From the NCBI GenBank assembly GCA_004524445.1, contig SDNP01000005.1, forward strand, positions 37,522 to 101,521: a DNA stretch of 64,000 nt. The letters are read 5' to 3'. The stretch is from Candidatus Thorarchaeota archaeon. GTDB taxonomy: Archaea > Asgardarchaeota > Thorarchaeia > Thorarchaeales > Thorarchaeaceae. The notes below the pieces were generated by a model. That model was not told the origin of the DNA. It made no database searches and saw nothing but the letters and a program-made list of their open reading frames with translations. This document shows, piece after piece, positions 26,522 to 35,223 of the stretch (within the stretch, counting starts at the first letter, position 1; each line of letters opens with the position of its first letter). The position numbers and the translations under genes were made by a program.

Positions 26522-28675
26522 ATGAAGAATCTCCGATTGAAAACACGATGTGTGTCTGTATTCGTTCTATTCCTTGCCATTGCACCCCTAATATCACTTC
26601 ATATCCCTAGTGTTTCAGACAGGTTTGTTCAAGATGCCAGTCCGCGCACAGCCCAAGACTCAATCGAGATATTTCATGAGGGTGCTGTGAATGAGATTCG
26701 GGTTGTTGAATACGCATCTTTTGAGGATGCGATTAGTGCACTTGAAACTGGAGAAGTAGACGTATTCGGACATAGATTGAATCGCAGCCATTACGAAATG
26801 CTTGGGAGCTATTCTGCAATTGAGACTCAATGGGCATTCGATACCAGCTCATATCTGCTTGCACTCAATGCCAATCACTATCCACTTGCTAACCACCATC
26901 TAAGACAAGCAATCGCATATAGTATTGATAAGACCACTATCGTTCAATCGGCGATGAATGGAACGGCTGATGAAATGGACTTCCTGCTTCCTCTATGCAA
27001 TGAATACTCTCCTGAAGAGGCATACGGAGGGGTCTATTACTCGAACAATCTGGATGAAGCATTCAATTCACTGGCAGAAGCTGGAATGCTAGACGTTGAT
27101 GACGATGGAATTGTTGAAGCACCAAACGGGTCAGAGATTGTCTTCGACATTTGGTATCCATTCGATACTCCTGGAATGAATGAAACCGCAACAATTCTTG
27201 CTTCGAATCTTCTTTCTATAGGCTTGAACACAACACTGACTGCTCTAAATTCCTCGACAATTCAAAACGAAATAGCAAGTCACAATAGCACATACAGTTT
27301 GGCTCTATATCAGCAAGATCTCCCACGTTATGGTTTTGCTTGGGCTGCAACAACCTTTCACAGTAGCAACATCGATGAATTTGGTGAAAACATCGCCAAT
27401 ATAGATGACCCCCAATTAAATAATCTAGCAGAGGACTATCTTGATGCAGTTACGATTGAAACGGCACTTGATATTGGCATGGAGGCAATGATGACAATTC
27501 GTGACTTGAGCCCTGTAATACCACTTTTTGCTAACAGGTGGCTTTCTGTGTTTTCACAGGCGAATTTTCAAGGCTGGGTAAATGATACTCGAGAAGGATC
27601 ATTTGGACTATGGAATGCAATAAGTGTGACAGCAAAGGACTCGAGCAATCGACCTTTGGTTGTGGCAGTACTGCCAAGTTTCTTCAACGACTTCTTCCAA
27701 GGTCCAAATCCCTTCGCAGGGAATATTCCAGTGGATAGTTCATGGTTGGTTGGCTATCGATTCAATCCATATCTGTTGGTATTTGATACGCCTCTTGCTT
27801 CTAGACCGGATGGCTCAGCTGTCCCTCGTCATGCCACTTCTTGGGAAATCGATTTCTTGGGAACGGTACCAGACTTGACAAGAAACCAATCACGCTCAAC
27901 GTATTATTGCGATCCTAACGCAAACTGGACAGATGGAGCTGGAATGAACGCACAAGACTACCGATTTACGTTCGAATACTATTCTAACAAGTCGCTGACC
28001 AGTTATGCACAAGATATTGCACGTGTAAAAGTTACGGGCGACTATGTGGCCGGAGTCGATTACGAAGTTCATGATGCCTTTTCATTCAGGTACCTGGGAG
28101 TATTGCCAATTCTTGCAGAACACATATGGACTGGTAGAGACCCTTATTCTTGGCAACCGGATATCGCCGATATGATTGGTTCTGGCCCATATTTGTTTTC
28201 TCAGTTTGAGGTTGGTTCATCTCTAAGTTTGCAGAGGAATCCCAATTACTATCCCGAGGTAGATACTCAGCCCCCAACTCTGCGGACCCTAACAATAGTG
28301 CCTGATGATCCTATTCCTGCAGAGTCAGTGGTATTTCGTGCGTTCGCAGACGATAGAAGCAAAATAACCAATGTAAGGTTGTCATATATCTATCGGGTGG
28401 GCAACATAAACTTCACAGGAAGTCAACTGATGACTTTGCAGCCTTCTGGGTATGAAGCAACAATCCCAGCCCGTGTAACCGCTGATTCTGTAATATGGGA
28501 GATTTCTGCAACAGACGCTTGGAATAATCAAGCAGTCATTGCGTCGGGATCCTATTCGAGGAATCCAACTACCACTGGCAATGGCATAGATATGAGCAGC
28601 TTGATATTCGCTGGAGGTATAGCTGGAGTAATCTTCCTGACAGTGGCTATTGTTGTTTTTAGACGGAAGAGATGA
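26522..28675 (+). CDS. Membrane-anchored SBP_bac_5-like protein with apparently swapped halves
   Basis: A 717-residue exported protein: signal peptide (residues about 10-27) and a C-terminal membrane anchor with basic tail (FAGGIAGVIFLTVAIVVFRRKR). In family 5 solute-binding proteins (peptide/nickel ABC uptake) the order is N-lobe with WxDG and RNPxY, then GEVD, then RQAIAYxID and lobe II. Here GEVDV (77-81) and LRQAIAYSIDK (127-137) come first. The N-lobe elements NWTDGAGMNAQDYRF, GSGPYLFSQFEVG and RNPNYYPE follow after residue 375. This reads as a circular permutation or two complementary half-copies. An Ig-like domain precedes the anchor. No ABC permease or ATPase is adjacent. Confidence 0.75.
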   Translation: MKNLRLKTRCVSVFVLFLAIAPLISLHIPSVSDRFVQDASPRTAQDSIEIFHEGAVNEIRVVEYASFEDAISALETGEVDVFGHRLNRSHYEMLGSYSAIETQWAFDTSSYLLALNANHYPLANHHLRQAIAYSIDKTTIVQSAMNGTADEMDFLLPLCNEYSPEEAYGGVYYSNNLDEAFNSLAEAGMLDVDDDGIVEAPNGSEIVFDIWYPFDTPGMNETATILASNLLSIGLNTTLTALNSSTIQNEIASHNSTYSLALYQQDLPRYGFAWAATTFHSSNIDEFGENIANIDDPQLNNLAEDYLDAVTIETALDIGMEAMMTIRDLSPVIPLFANRWLSVFSQANFQGWVNDTREGSFGLWNAISVTAKDSSNRPLVVAVLPSFFNDFFQGPNPFAGNIPVDSSWLVGYRFNPYLLVFDTPLASRPDGSAVPRHATSWEIDFLGTVPDLTRNQSRSTYYCDPNANWTDGAGMNAQDYRFTFEYYSNKSLTSYAQDIARVKVTGDYVAGVDYEVHDAFSFRYLGVLPILAEHIWTGRDPYSWQPDIADMIGSGPYLFSQFEVGSSLSLQRNPNYYPEVDTQPPTLRTLTIVPDDPIPAESVVFRAFADDRSKITNVRLSYIYRVGNINFTGSQLMTLQPSGYEATIPARVTADSVIWEISATDAWNNQAVIASGSYSRNPTTTGNGIDMSSLIFAGGIAGVIFLTVAIVVFRRKR

Positions 28676-28680
28676 ATAGT

Positions 28681-30165
28681 TTATTGAGTCGGTTTCTTGA
28701 AAATGTAATACCAAATGCCAGCCACAATAAACACGACAATTATGCCCCCAATGGCAATATAGGGAGCCATTGCTGACAAGGGGCTTGAAGGCCAAATTTT
28801 CGAGATTTCATTGCCTGCCTCCAGCCATGCATCTGCTGTTTGGTCAAGATAGTCTGAAATTACACTCAAGTCATCCGAATATGATTCAAGAGATGATTCC
28901 AAGTTTCCCGTTGAATTGAATTCTGCTGAGATATCTGCAAATGTTGAGGAAACAAGTCCATCTATCCTACTTACATTTCCGGGATATATCAGAGTGGAAT
29001 TGCTCGATAATGCAGACATGGAAAAAACTGCTTCTGCAGATGAGGCGGAAAAATCAGTTTCATCGATTTGCGGTATTATTTTTGGAAGAGCTTGAGCTGC
29101 CGTCCTAAATGATAGATACTGTAGGGTCAATGAGCTTTCTATTCCAATCCCCATGAAGACCAAAGCTGCTGCTTTGAATGCGTGTTCATTTTCCAAACCA
29201 TCGAAAATGGTTAGAAATTCACGAATACTGCTTGGAGCCAAATCTTCACTCATTTTTCTAAATGCACCTTCTCCAAAACTCCAAAGGAAGGCACTAGAGC
29301 TGCTAGGGGCATAAGAGGAACCTACACCCAGGAGTTTATCGCGAATTGCGGGTGCGAGCGAATCTGAGATGTCTTGATCCGGTTCGGGGCCAGGTTGCAA
29401 TAGTTCGCTGATATAGTACCTACTGCTCCACGCCGTTGACAATTGTGAATATGATATTGTAGTATAGTTTCCACGGCCATTATCAGGGTAACCATATTGA
29501 TCCCCAAACGAGCCTACTCCGGGGTCAATAATCGTAGCTGTACCCTCAGTGTTGTTGTATCCAACAATCAGTATAGCATGTCCCCCGCCGCTGAGCCCTC
29601 TCTCACGCAAATAATCATAATCCGCAGTAGGGAGCCACATCGGGTCCACACTAACGAGAAGAGGATATCCTTGATCAATTGTATTTCTCATCAATGCGAG
29701 CGCGTCAGTTTGTCCAGAGATCCTTCCGACATTAATTCCCTCATTCTCCCATAATTGCTGTGCGTGGTCTCCACCAGGAAGATTCTCTCCAACATAGACG
29801 GTGTAATTAACTCCGTATAGCTCAGAGAGAAACTGTGTTGGCTCGACTTGTTTGTAGATGACACCGGGGTAAGTGAGCAGACTATCGTTGTATTTGTAAT
29901 ATGCATAGGAGAAGCCAACAGTCGTAGCAGCAAATACCGCAGCAAGGTCTAGGTCTACCCCGATATACTGAAGTGCACTAGATGTAGCGGCCCAATTGCA
30001 GAAGCCATTAATCTCTTGCCAAACAAATGGTACATCTTCAAGTGTTGCAGATTGAGAGGGTGCAAACGCTGACTGAGGATAGTGCATTCCAATCATCATG
30101 CCTGTGGTCATTGGGAACACGAGCATCATCATGACGAAAAGGATAGAGTTTGAAATAATCCTCAT
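28681..30165 (-). CDS. Membrane-anchored C39-like cysteine peptidase
   Basis: A 494-residue exported protein with N-terminal signal segment, a papain-fold C39_2-like domain and a C-terminal membrane anchor (YIAIGGIIVVFIVAGIWYYIF). The catalytic set is visible: Gln50 and Cys56 in WQEINGFCNWAA, His196 in GGGHAILIVGYN and Asp214 in IIDPG. It probably acts outside the cell on peptides or proteins. The long helical region between (residues about 270-450) is unrecognised. It is convergent with the substrate-binding protein, with 5 nt between stops. Both share the C-terminal anchor style, but a joint function is only a guess. Confidence 0.8.
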   Translation of the reverse strand: MRIISNSILFVMMMLVFPMTTGMMIGMHYPQSAFAPSQSATLEDVPFVWQEINGFCNWAATSSALQYIGVDLDLAAVFAATTVGFSYAYYKYNDSLLTYPGVIYKQVEPTQFLSELYGVNYTVYVGENLPGGDHAQQLWENEGINVGRISGQTDALALMRNTIDQGYPLLVSVDPMWLPTADYDYLRERGLSGGGHAILIVGYNNTEGTATIIDPGVGSFGDQYGYPDNGRGNYTTISYSQLSTAWSSRYYISELLQPGPEPDQDISDSLAPAIRDKLLGVGSSYAPSSSSAFLWSFGEGAFRKMSEDLAPSSIREFLTIFDGLENEHAFKAAALVFMGIGIESSLTLQYLSFRTAAQALPKIIPQIDETDFSASSAEAVFSMSALSSNSTLIYPGNVSRIDGLVSSTFADISAEFNSTGNLESSLESYSDDLSVISDYLDQTADAWLEAGNEISKIWPSSPLSAMAPYIAIGGIIVVFIVAGIWYYIFKKPTQ

Positions 30166-30296
30166 ATGGCAATCAACAAGATAATTCGTGGTTCAGACGT
30201 CATAAGCCTAGCGATTCGGGAGGACAACTACCGAACAAGAATCTTTATTGTCATATCATGCTGGCAGAGTGACGTGCCTAAGAAGGTTCCAACTAG

Positions 30297-31379
30297 ATGA
30301 ATTATCATTTGATATTGACAAGAAAATGCAACCTGAACTGCGTCTATTGTCATGGTGGGGAGTATGAAGGCGCTGATACAGAAATTAAATATCCATTGGG
30401 GGATCTTATGGAGTTTCTATCGCTTGATCCGGACCCACAATTGATGTTTTATGGTGGCGAACCAACACTTAGGCCTCGGCTTCTTGAAGATATCATGAGA
30501 AAAATTCCTGATTCTCGTTTCATGCTTCAAACAAATGCAACACATCTTGACGAGATATCTCCCGAGTATGTGAGGAAATTTCATTCCATTTTGGTTTCAG
30601 TTGATGGCAAAAGATCCACAACTGACCACTACAGAAGTGAGGGTATCTATGATAGTGTCATTTCCAGCGTGAGATGGTTAAGAAAGATAGGATATCAAGG
30701 AGACATAGTTGCGAGAATGGCAGTATCTGAAGAGACTGATATCTACCGCGATGTGGTGCATCTACTTGAACTCACTGAACCCAAATTCGACCACGTTCAT
30801 TGGCAACTGAATGTAGTATGGGATGCTGAGGGAAACTGGACCAATTATGACAAGTGGGTCGAAAGCTCGTACAAGCCCGGCATTGAGAAACTGATCGATT
30901 ACTGGGTTGCAGCAATGAGAACCGGCGAAGTAATGGGAGTAGTTCCGTTCCTACCTATAATGAGAGATATTCTGTCCGGTGATAGTTCAATGCTCAGATG
31001 TGGTTCGGGCATTGATACGTTTGCAATTCATGTTGACGGTTCTATTGGGGTCTGTCCAATATCCCCAGACTGGGATTTTTCGATTGTTGGGGATATTCGG
31101 AGTACCAAACCAGAAGAGCTCAAAAACATCATGAAAGTTCAGGAGCCATGCCCATCTTGTGAAATATACGATTTATGTGGGGGAAGATGCCTCTTTGCGA
31201 ATCGACAGAGGCTTTGGGGAGAAGATGGGTTTAGGAAAATCTGTGATACGGTCTTCCATCTCATAGACAATCTGAGAATGGTAACTCCCGAGGTAAAGGA
31301 GCTTTTGGAACAGAATGTGATTGAATCTGAATCTTTTGACTATCCTGAGTTCAATAATGGTTGCGAGATCATACCTTAG
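30297..31379 (+). CDS. Radical SAM/SPASM enzyme, probable peptide modifier
   Basis: A 360-residue radical SAM protein. CNLNCVYC (Cys11, Cys15, Cys18) binds the SAM-cleaving cluster, MFYGGEPTL is the GGE motif, and LVSVDG follows. The C terminus has a SPASM-type set of cysteines (LRCGSG, VCPIS, CPSCEIYDLCGGRC) for auxiliary clusters. Length and motif spacing resemble the methanogen and Archaeoglobus families annotated as putative peptide-modifying enzymes. No convincing precursor peptide lies nearby. AAGGT is 10 nt before the ATG. The last codons overlap the convergent GNAT gene by 4 nt. Confidence 0.85.
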   Translation: MNYHLILTRKCNLNCVYCHGGEYEGADTEIKYPLGDLMEFLSLDPDPQLMFYGGEPTLRPRLLEDIMRKIPDSRFMLQTNATHLDEISPEYVRKFHSILVSVDGKRSTTDHYRSEGIYDSVISSVRWLRKIGYQGDIVARMAVSEETDIYRDVVHLLELTEPKFDHVHWQLNVVWDAEGNWTNYDKWVESSYKPGIEKLIDYWVAAMRTGEVMGVVPFLPIMRDILSGDSSMLRCGSGIDTFAIHVDGSIGVCPISPDWDFSIVGDIRSTKPEELKNIMKVQEPCPSCEIYDLCGGRCLFANRQRLWGEDGFRKICDTVFHLIDNLRMVTPEVKELLEQNVIESESFDYPEFNNGCEIIP

Positions 31380-31933
31380 AGCTCGTCTTCAACTAGTTCG
31401 TCTTCACAGAGATTCTTTCTCATCACAACGATTTCTTCGCCCTCTCGCTTTGTCTTCCCAACTTCCTCGTAGCCCATGTTTTTGTAGAAGTCTTTCTGCT
31501 GTTCAATGGCACCATATACATCGATTTCAATACAGGATGCATTTGAATGCTCCAATAGATTTTCTCCGTATTCAACCAACAGGGTACCAATGCGACGTTT
31601 CCGATATTCAGGACGAACTGCTACCCGACTAATCACTCCCACGCCACCACGGAGCTCGACTCTCATCACTCCCACGATTTTATTTCCCATCAAAGCTACA
31701 TACTGATTGCCAACCTGAATCATCCGTGCAATTTTATCAAGCCCTTCCTTCAATGCACCAGGTTGACGTGATAGTTGCTTCTTAACACCGGCGTAGGCTT
31801 CTTTTATAATCTCCTTGACATCATCTACTTCACTAAGTTCAGCTCTACGTATCGTAACCTCGGCGTAATTATAAATGGTTATTACCACCTGATTCTTCTT
31901 GAAACAATAGTATGGCATATTGACATATATCAT
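31376..31933 (-). CDS. GNAT-family N-acetyltransferase
   Basis: A 185-residue frame with a GNAT domain from about residue 26 (VTIRRAELSEVDDV). VISRVAVRPEYRKRRIGTLLVEY is the acetyl-CoA loop in motif A, and DFYKNMGYEEVG is motif B. The substrate is not evident. The start is uncertain: the first ATG adds about 25 poorly conserved residues, and a TATA-like TTTATAATTA on this strand lies inside that extension, suggesting a start nearer residue 26. Its 3' end overlaps the radical SAM gene by 4 nt. Confidence 0.8.
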   Translation of the reverse strand: MIYVNMPYYCFKKNQVVITIYNYAEVTIRRAELSEVDDVKEIIKEAYAGVKKQLSRQPGALKEGLDKIARMIQVGNQYVALMGNKIVGVMRVELRGGVGVISRVAVRPEYRKRRIGTLLVEYGENLLEHSNASCIEIDVYGAIEQQKDFYKNMGYEEVGKTKREGEEIVVMRKNLCEDELVEDEL

Positions 31934-31955
31934 TATGGCATGCTACAAGATTAAA

Positions 31956-32492
31956 ATGCGGATTGCTCAAGAATTAGTCGCGCAAAATTGGTTGAAATCA
32001 AAAATTCCGGAAAAGAGAGAATCTGATCAAGAATGGATTAGAGAAACAATCCAACTCGAGTGGCATTCAGACATGGTAGTAATTAAAGGCAAAGAAATCT
32101 AACCAGCAGAGTTTGATGCATTAATCGCATTGAGGGACTCAAAAAGACTGGGGCTCCTAGCGTACCGGTTTGTTGATACAGAGTGTGAAATACTCACCCT
32201 GAATACAATCTTGAAGCGGCAACGTGTTGGCTCAAATCTCATGAGTTACTCAGAGGACAAGGTCCTCCGGAAGGGCTGCAAAGCGCTGTCCGTAATAACG
32301 ACTAATGATAACTTGGAGGCATTAGCCTTCTATCAGCAACTCAGATTATAAATAACCAGCATTCGGGTGAATGCTATGGAATACGCCCGAAAGAAAAGAA
32401 CATCAATCCCCAAAATAGGCCTGCATCAGCTACTTATTCGGGATGACATTGTACCGAAAAGGGACCTTCCAAAAGGGAATGATCAGGCATAA
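31956..32492 (+). pseudogene. GNAT acetyltransferase pseudogene with two in-frame TAA stops
   Basis: One frame runs from the ATG at 31956 to a terminal TAA at 32490, interrupted by TAA at 32100-32102 and TAA at 32349-32351. The parts read in order as a GNAT protein: LEWHSDMVVIKGKEI, stop, PAEFDALIALRDSKRLGLLAY, CEILTLN, VGSNLM, ITTNDNLEALAFYQ, stop, ITSIRVNAMEYARK and a C-terminal IRDD. Because TAA ends many intact genes here, recoding is unlikely and the gene is dead. It is a different GNAT subfamily from the neighbouring gene on the other strand. Confidence 0.85.
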
Positions 32493-32581
32493 TCTTCGTT
32501 TTGCGCGTGAAACCATGATTCTTAATTCTAGTACGTAGTTTTAATAGAGGAATGTTCTCCCTAATTACAGGGTGTCCCAAT

Positions 32582-32728
32582 ATGGAAGACGGCAAAGATG
32601 AGGAAGTTGTTGAATCTAAGAAACTTACAAAGAAGGATAAGCAAGAGATACAGGAAGGTGCATGTGTCAATTGCATGATTGCAGCGCTGATTCTCATGTT
32701 CCTTTCAGCACTCACACTCTTTCTCTAG
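32582..32728 (+). CDS. 48-residue single-pass membrane microprotein
   Basis: A 48-residue protein: a charged Lys/Glu-rich N-terminal half, a CVNC motif, then one hydrophobic segment (MIAALILMFLSALTLFL) to the end. GGTG at 32571-32574 gives a 7-nt spacer to the ATG. The stop codon overlaps the AGGTG that serves the next gene, implying a two-gene operon. No homologous family is recognised. Confidence 0.55.
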   Translation: MEDGKDEEVVESKKLTKKDKQEIQEGACVNCMIAALILMFLSALTLFL

Positions 32729-32740
32729 GTGCAGTTTTGA

Positions 32741-33118
32741 ATGACATTTCTCATTGACCCTTTCCTGCTCATAGGGCTAACAATCCTATCAATGAGAATG
32801 GGACAAAAGGCAAAGCCACAAGATCCAAGAAGGATAGGGAAGCTATTATCTCTTTTTTCCCTTGTTGTGATTATATTCACGAGTACATCATTGTATAATA
32901 ATGGGTGGTGGATGGATTGGTTTTGGATCCCACTTCAACCGTATGCTACATCGGGTAAGGACCTCATGATTAATTCGGGTATTTTCGCCTTTGAGTCACA
33001 AAACACCCAAGGATTGATTGATTTTTTGGCGTATCTGCAGATTGCCCTCTATCCGCTCTGGTCATTCGTTGGATACTCTCTGTATCAACGTTTCATGAAT
33101 AGAAATAGCCGAAGATAG
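32741..33118 (+). CDS. Small membrane protein, unknown
   Basis: A 125-residue protein with about three hydrophobic segments (FLIDPFLLIGLTILSM, LLSLFSLVVIIFTSTSLY, LIDFLAYLQIALYPLWSFVGY) and a basic C terminus. A tryptophan-rich stretch (GWWMDWFW) sits between segments two and three. AGGTG at the stop of the preceding microprotein is 9 nt before the ATG, so the two are probably translated from one transcript. No function can be assigned. Confidence 0.65.
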   Translation: MTFLIDPFLLIGLTILSMRMGQKAKPQDPRRIGKLLSLFSLVVIIFTSTSLYNNGWWMDWFWIPLQPYATSGKDLMINSGIFAFESQNTQGLIDFLAYLQIALYPLWSFVGYSLYQRFMNRNSRR

Positions 33119-33292
33119 AAATTCATGGACATGTCCGTCAATTTCGATAATTGCTCTTCTGAATAGGACCACATATCGGGTCAATATGAACCTAGTCCAT
33201 CATGCAATGCAACCTAATTGAGATAGCAATAAATACGTAAAAGTGTTATATGTATTAAATAATATCATCAAAATAATTGGCAAATTACCACG

Positions 33293-33784
33293 GTGACTAT
33301 ATTGGAGAATTTCCAGGAATTATTGACTTCACCCTTAACGCGGCTATTTGAGAAACTGGCTATTTGGGTCGGTCTCTCAGTGAACGCAGCTCCCGTCTTG
33401 ATGGTTCTTTTCATAGAGGAATACCGGAATGGGAATCGCCTCAGTTCAGAGGATATATGTCAAGCAACAGGATATTCTCGAGCGAATGCAGGGCTAATCA
33501 TATCCCAACTAGAGGCGATAAGAATTATAGACGGGCAAAGAGACTTCAGTCAGACAGGAAGAGGGCGCAAACGTGTACTGTATCAACTAAGTGTTGATTT
33601 GGATGAATTTTTCGCGCTGGGATTCAAAGGTATTCTCAATCAGCTAGAAACCATGATGAACCAAGTTACCTCCATTCAGGAGTCCCAGGGTTTTGATATT
33701 AAGGGAATGAACAGAATGCTGGCTGAGATGAAATCTGAAATACAAAAAAGCCTTGAAAGATTTACGGTAACAAAACCAACTTAA
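33293..33784 (+). CDS. Winged-helix transcriptional regulator, GbsR/MarR-like
   Basis: A 163-residue protein. Residues about 30-95 form a winged helix: APVLMVLFIEEY, then LSSEDICQATGYSRANAGLIISQLEAIRII as helix-turn-helix, and a wing with GRGRKRVLY. The C-terminal half is an amphipathic helix likely used for dimerisation. The GTG start at 33293 lies about 30 nt after a TATA box (TATTAAATAATAT, 33253-33265) with no ribosome binding site, so the mRNA may be leaderless. Targets are unknown. The neighbouring membrane protein on the other strand is a possible one. Confidence 0.75.
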   Translation: MTILENFQELLTSPLTRLFEKLAIWVGLSVNAAPVLMVLFIEEYRNGNRLSSEDICQATGYSRANAGLIISQLEAIRIIDGQRDFSQTGRGRKRVLYQLSVDLDEFFALGFKGILNQLETMMNQVTSIQESQGFDIKGMNRMLAEMKSEIQKSLERFTVTKPT

Positions 33785-33798
33785 TAGAAATGAAGAAA

Positions 33799-33817
33799 GA
33801 GGAGTAGTCGACTCCTC
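33799..33817. terminator. Hairpin between convergent genes
   Basis: A 7-bp perfect stem GAGGAGT (33799-33805) and ACTCCTC (33811-33817) with a 5-nt loop lies between the convergent regulator and membrane-protein genes, a position suited to stopping transcription from both sides. Confidence 0.5.
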
Positions 33818-33828
33818 AATCTAGTTTC

Positions 33829-35223
33829 CTATTCTTCGTCCTCTTCTTCGTCCTTCTCACCGAAACGCTTGGCTTTACCAAGTCTTCGGCCCTTTCCTAC
33901 GGAGAGTCTATCGGGGTCAGGTGCAGACAAGTCATATCCAGGTCTACCCTCTTCTATGCCTTTGGCTTTTTCCGAGGGCCATGTTTCATCAGGATCGGGA
34001 GTAGCCTCTGCAATGTCTTCATCAACTTCTTCAGGAGCAAAAGTCCTTCCCTCTCGTCTAGCCCTATCAACTATTCGTTCCATTCTCTCAGTCCTTAAGT
34101 AATATAGAAGGGAGAAGATTGCAGCTAGCGGAAAAGCTGTCAGTTTGGCTACATCTCTGAAGACCCATGCAAAATCACTTTCCAGCGCCAGACTCAGCCA
34201 CTGTCCGACTAATGCGGCGTCATAACCAGCAAGTGAGATCATACTATCCACGAAGAAGAATCCACTGGCTAAGAAAAATGTTAGAACTGGACCAAGGTCT
34301 CTAACCCTACTCCGTGATTCTTCGATGCCCTCAGTTATGGTTCGACCGATTCCACTAAGAGCATAAATCAGGAAAAAGACGGTCATTATGACATCAGTGG
34401 GATAGAGGGAAGCAGCTCCGGTTCTTCTCATTACATTAACCAAGAAATATCCAGAATAGATTGCGATGAAGAGAGTCAACAAGGCGATGTTTAGTGCGGC
34501 TCCCTTACCTGCGTACCTGAAGAACGAAAACAATGCTACTACAGCGAAAAGCCCCATCATTGCATAGGCAACCAGTAGAGATGTAGATTGACCTGTTAGG
34601 TTTGCCACTGCCTCGGCAAAAATAGGTGTCACCAAATCAGCTGCACCAAAGAGATTGTTTGGAATAATGTAGAGAGCAAGTAGTGCTTCGGCAGCAATTA
34701 GACCCAATCCAATAATCAGCACTATGAAACTCCCAAGACCTATGGCAATCCCGCCCTTCTTGGGTTCCTTGATTGATGCGAGTCTCAGGCTGGTTCTTGC
34801 CGAGAGATATGCCTGAAAGGCTATCCAGCCGAGCCAGCAGAAGACTGCGAAGAAGAACAATGCAGATGTGCCAAGTAAAAGTGAGGAGAATACTGCGATG
34901 GCAAATGAAACTGCAAGCCATGCCACACCTTTGAGTTCGGTGACTCTTCCTCTACCACGTCTAGTGATCCATACCTTTTCCAAGTTCAATGCCATGAACA
35001 GAGAGCCTAATCCAAAGTATATGGTTCCAGTCGCCCCTACGTACGCAAATACATTCAGTAAGATTGGAGCCAATGGAGTTCCTATACTGTAGGAAAGTAT
35101 CCACGCAAAGAAATAGGATACAAATATTGAAGCAACAAAAATGGTCAGATAGGCAACATATCTTCTGGTCTTGAAGAACACCTTCAAGCCTTCACCGATT
35201 GCAGATAAAATGGGAATTTCCAC
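33829..35223 (-). CDS. Polytopic membrane protein with charged cytosolic tail
   Basis: A 464-residue protein with about eight to ten hydrophobic segments and a highly charged tail of about 90 residues rich in Glu, Asp, Arg and Lys (ending EKDEEEDEE). It starts with GTG, supported by GGAGG with a 7-nt spacer. The repeated Phe/Ala-rich segments do not match a transporter family I know. It is the nearest minus-strand gene to the large intergenic region at 35224-36028, and runs toward the winged-helix regulator. Confidence 0.7.
   Translation of the reverse strand: MEIPILSAIGEGLKVFFKTRRYVAYLTIFVASIFVSYFFAWILSYSIGTPLAPILLNVFAYVGATGTIYFGLGSLFMALNLEKVWITRRGRGRVTELKGVAWLAVSFAIAVFSSLLLGTSALFFFAVFCWLGWIAFQAYLSARTSLRLASIKEPKKGGIAIGLGSFIVLIIGLGLIAAEALLALYIIPNNLFGAADLVTPIFAEAVANLTGQSTSLLVAYAMMGLFAVVALFSFFRYAGKGAALNIALLTLFIAIYSGYFLVNVMRRTGAASLYPTDVIMTVFFLIYALSGIGRTITEGIEESRSRVRDLGPVLTFFLASGFFFVDSMISLAGYDAALVGQWLSLALESDFAWVFRDVAKLTAFPLAAIFSLLYYLRTERMERIVDRARREGRTFAPEEVDEDIAEATPDPDETWPSEKAKGIEEGRPGYDLSAPDPDRLSVGKGRRLGKAKRFGEKDEEEDEE

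Noticed and set aside
31956..32351. TAA recoding (non-standard genetic code) to explain the interrupted GNAT frame
   Set aside because: TAA ends several intact genes in the window, such as acdA and the nuoC-like gene, so it is a normal stop. A pseudogene is simpler.
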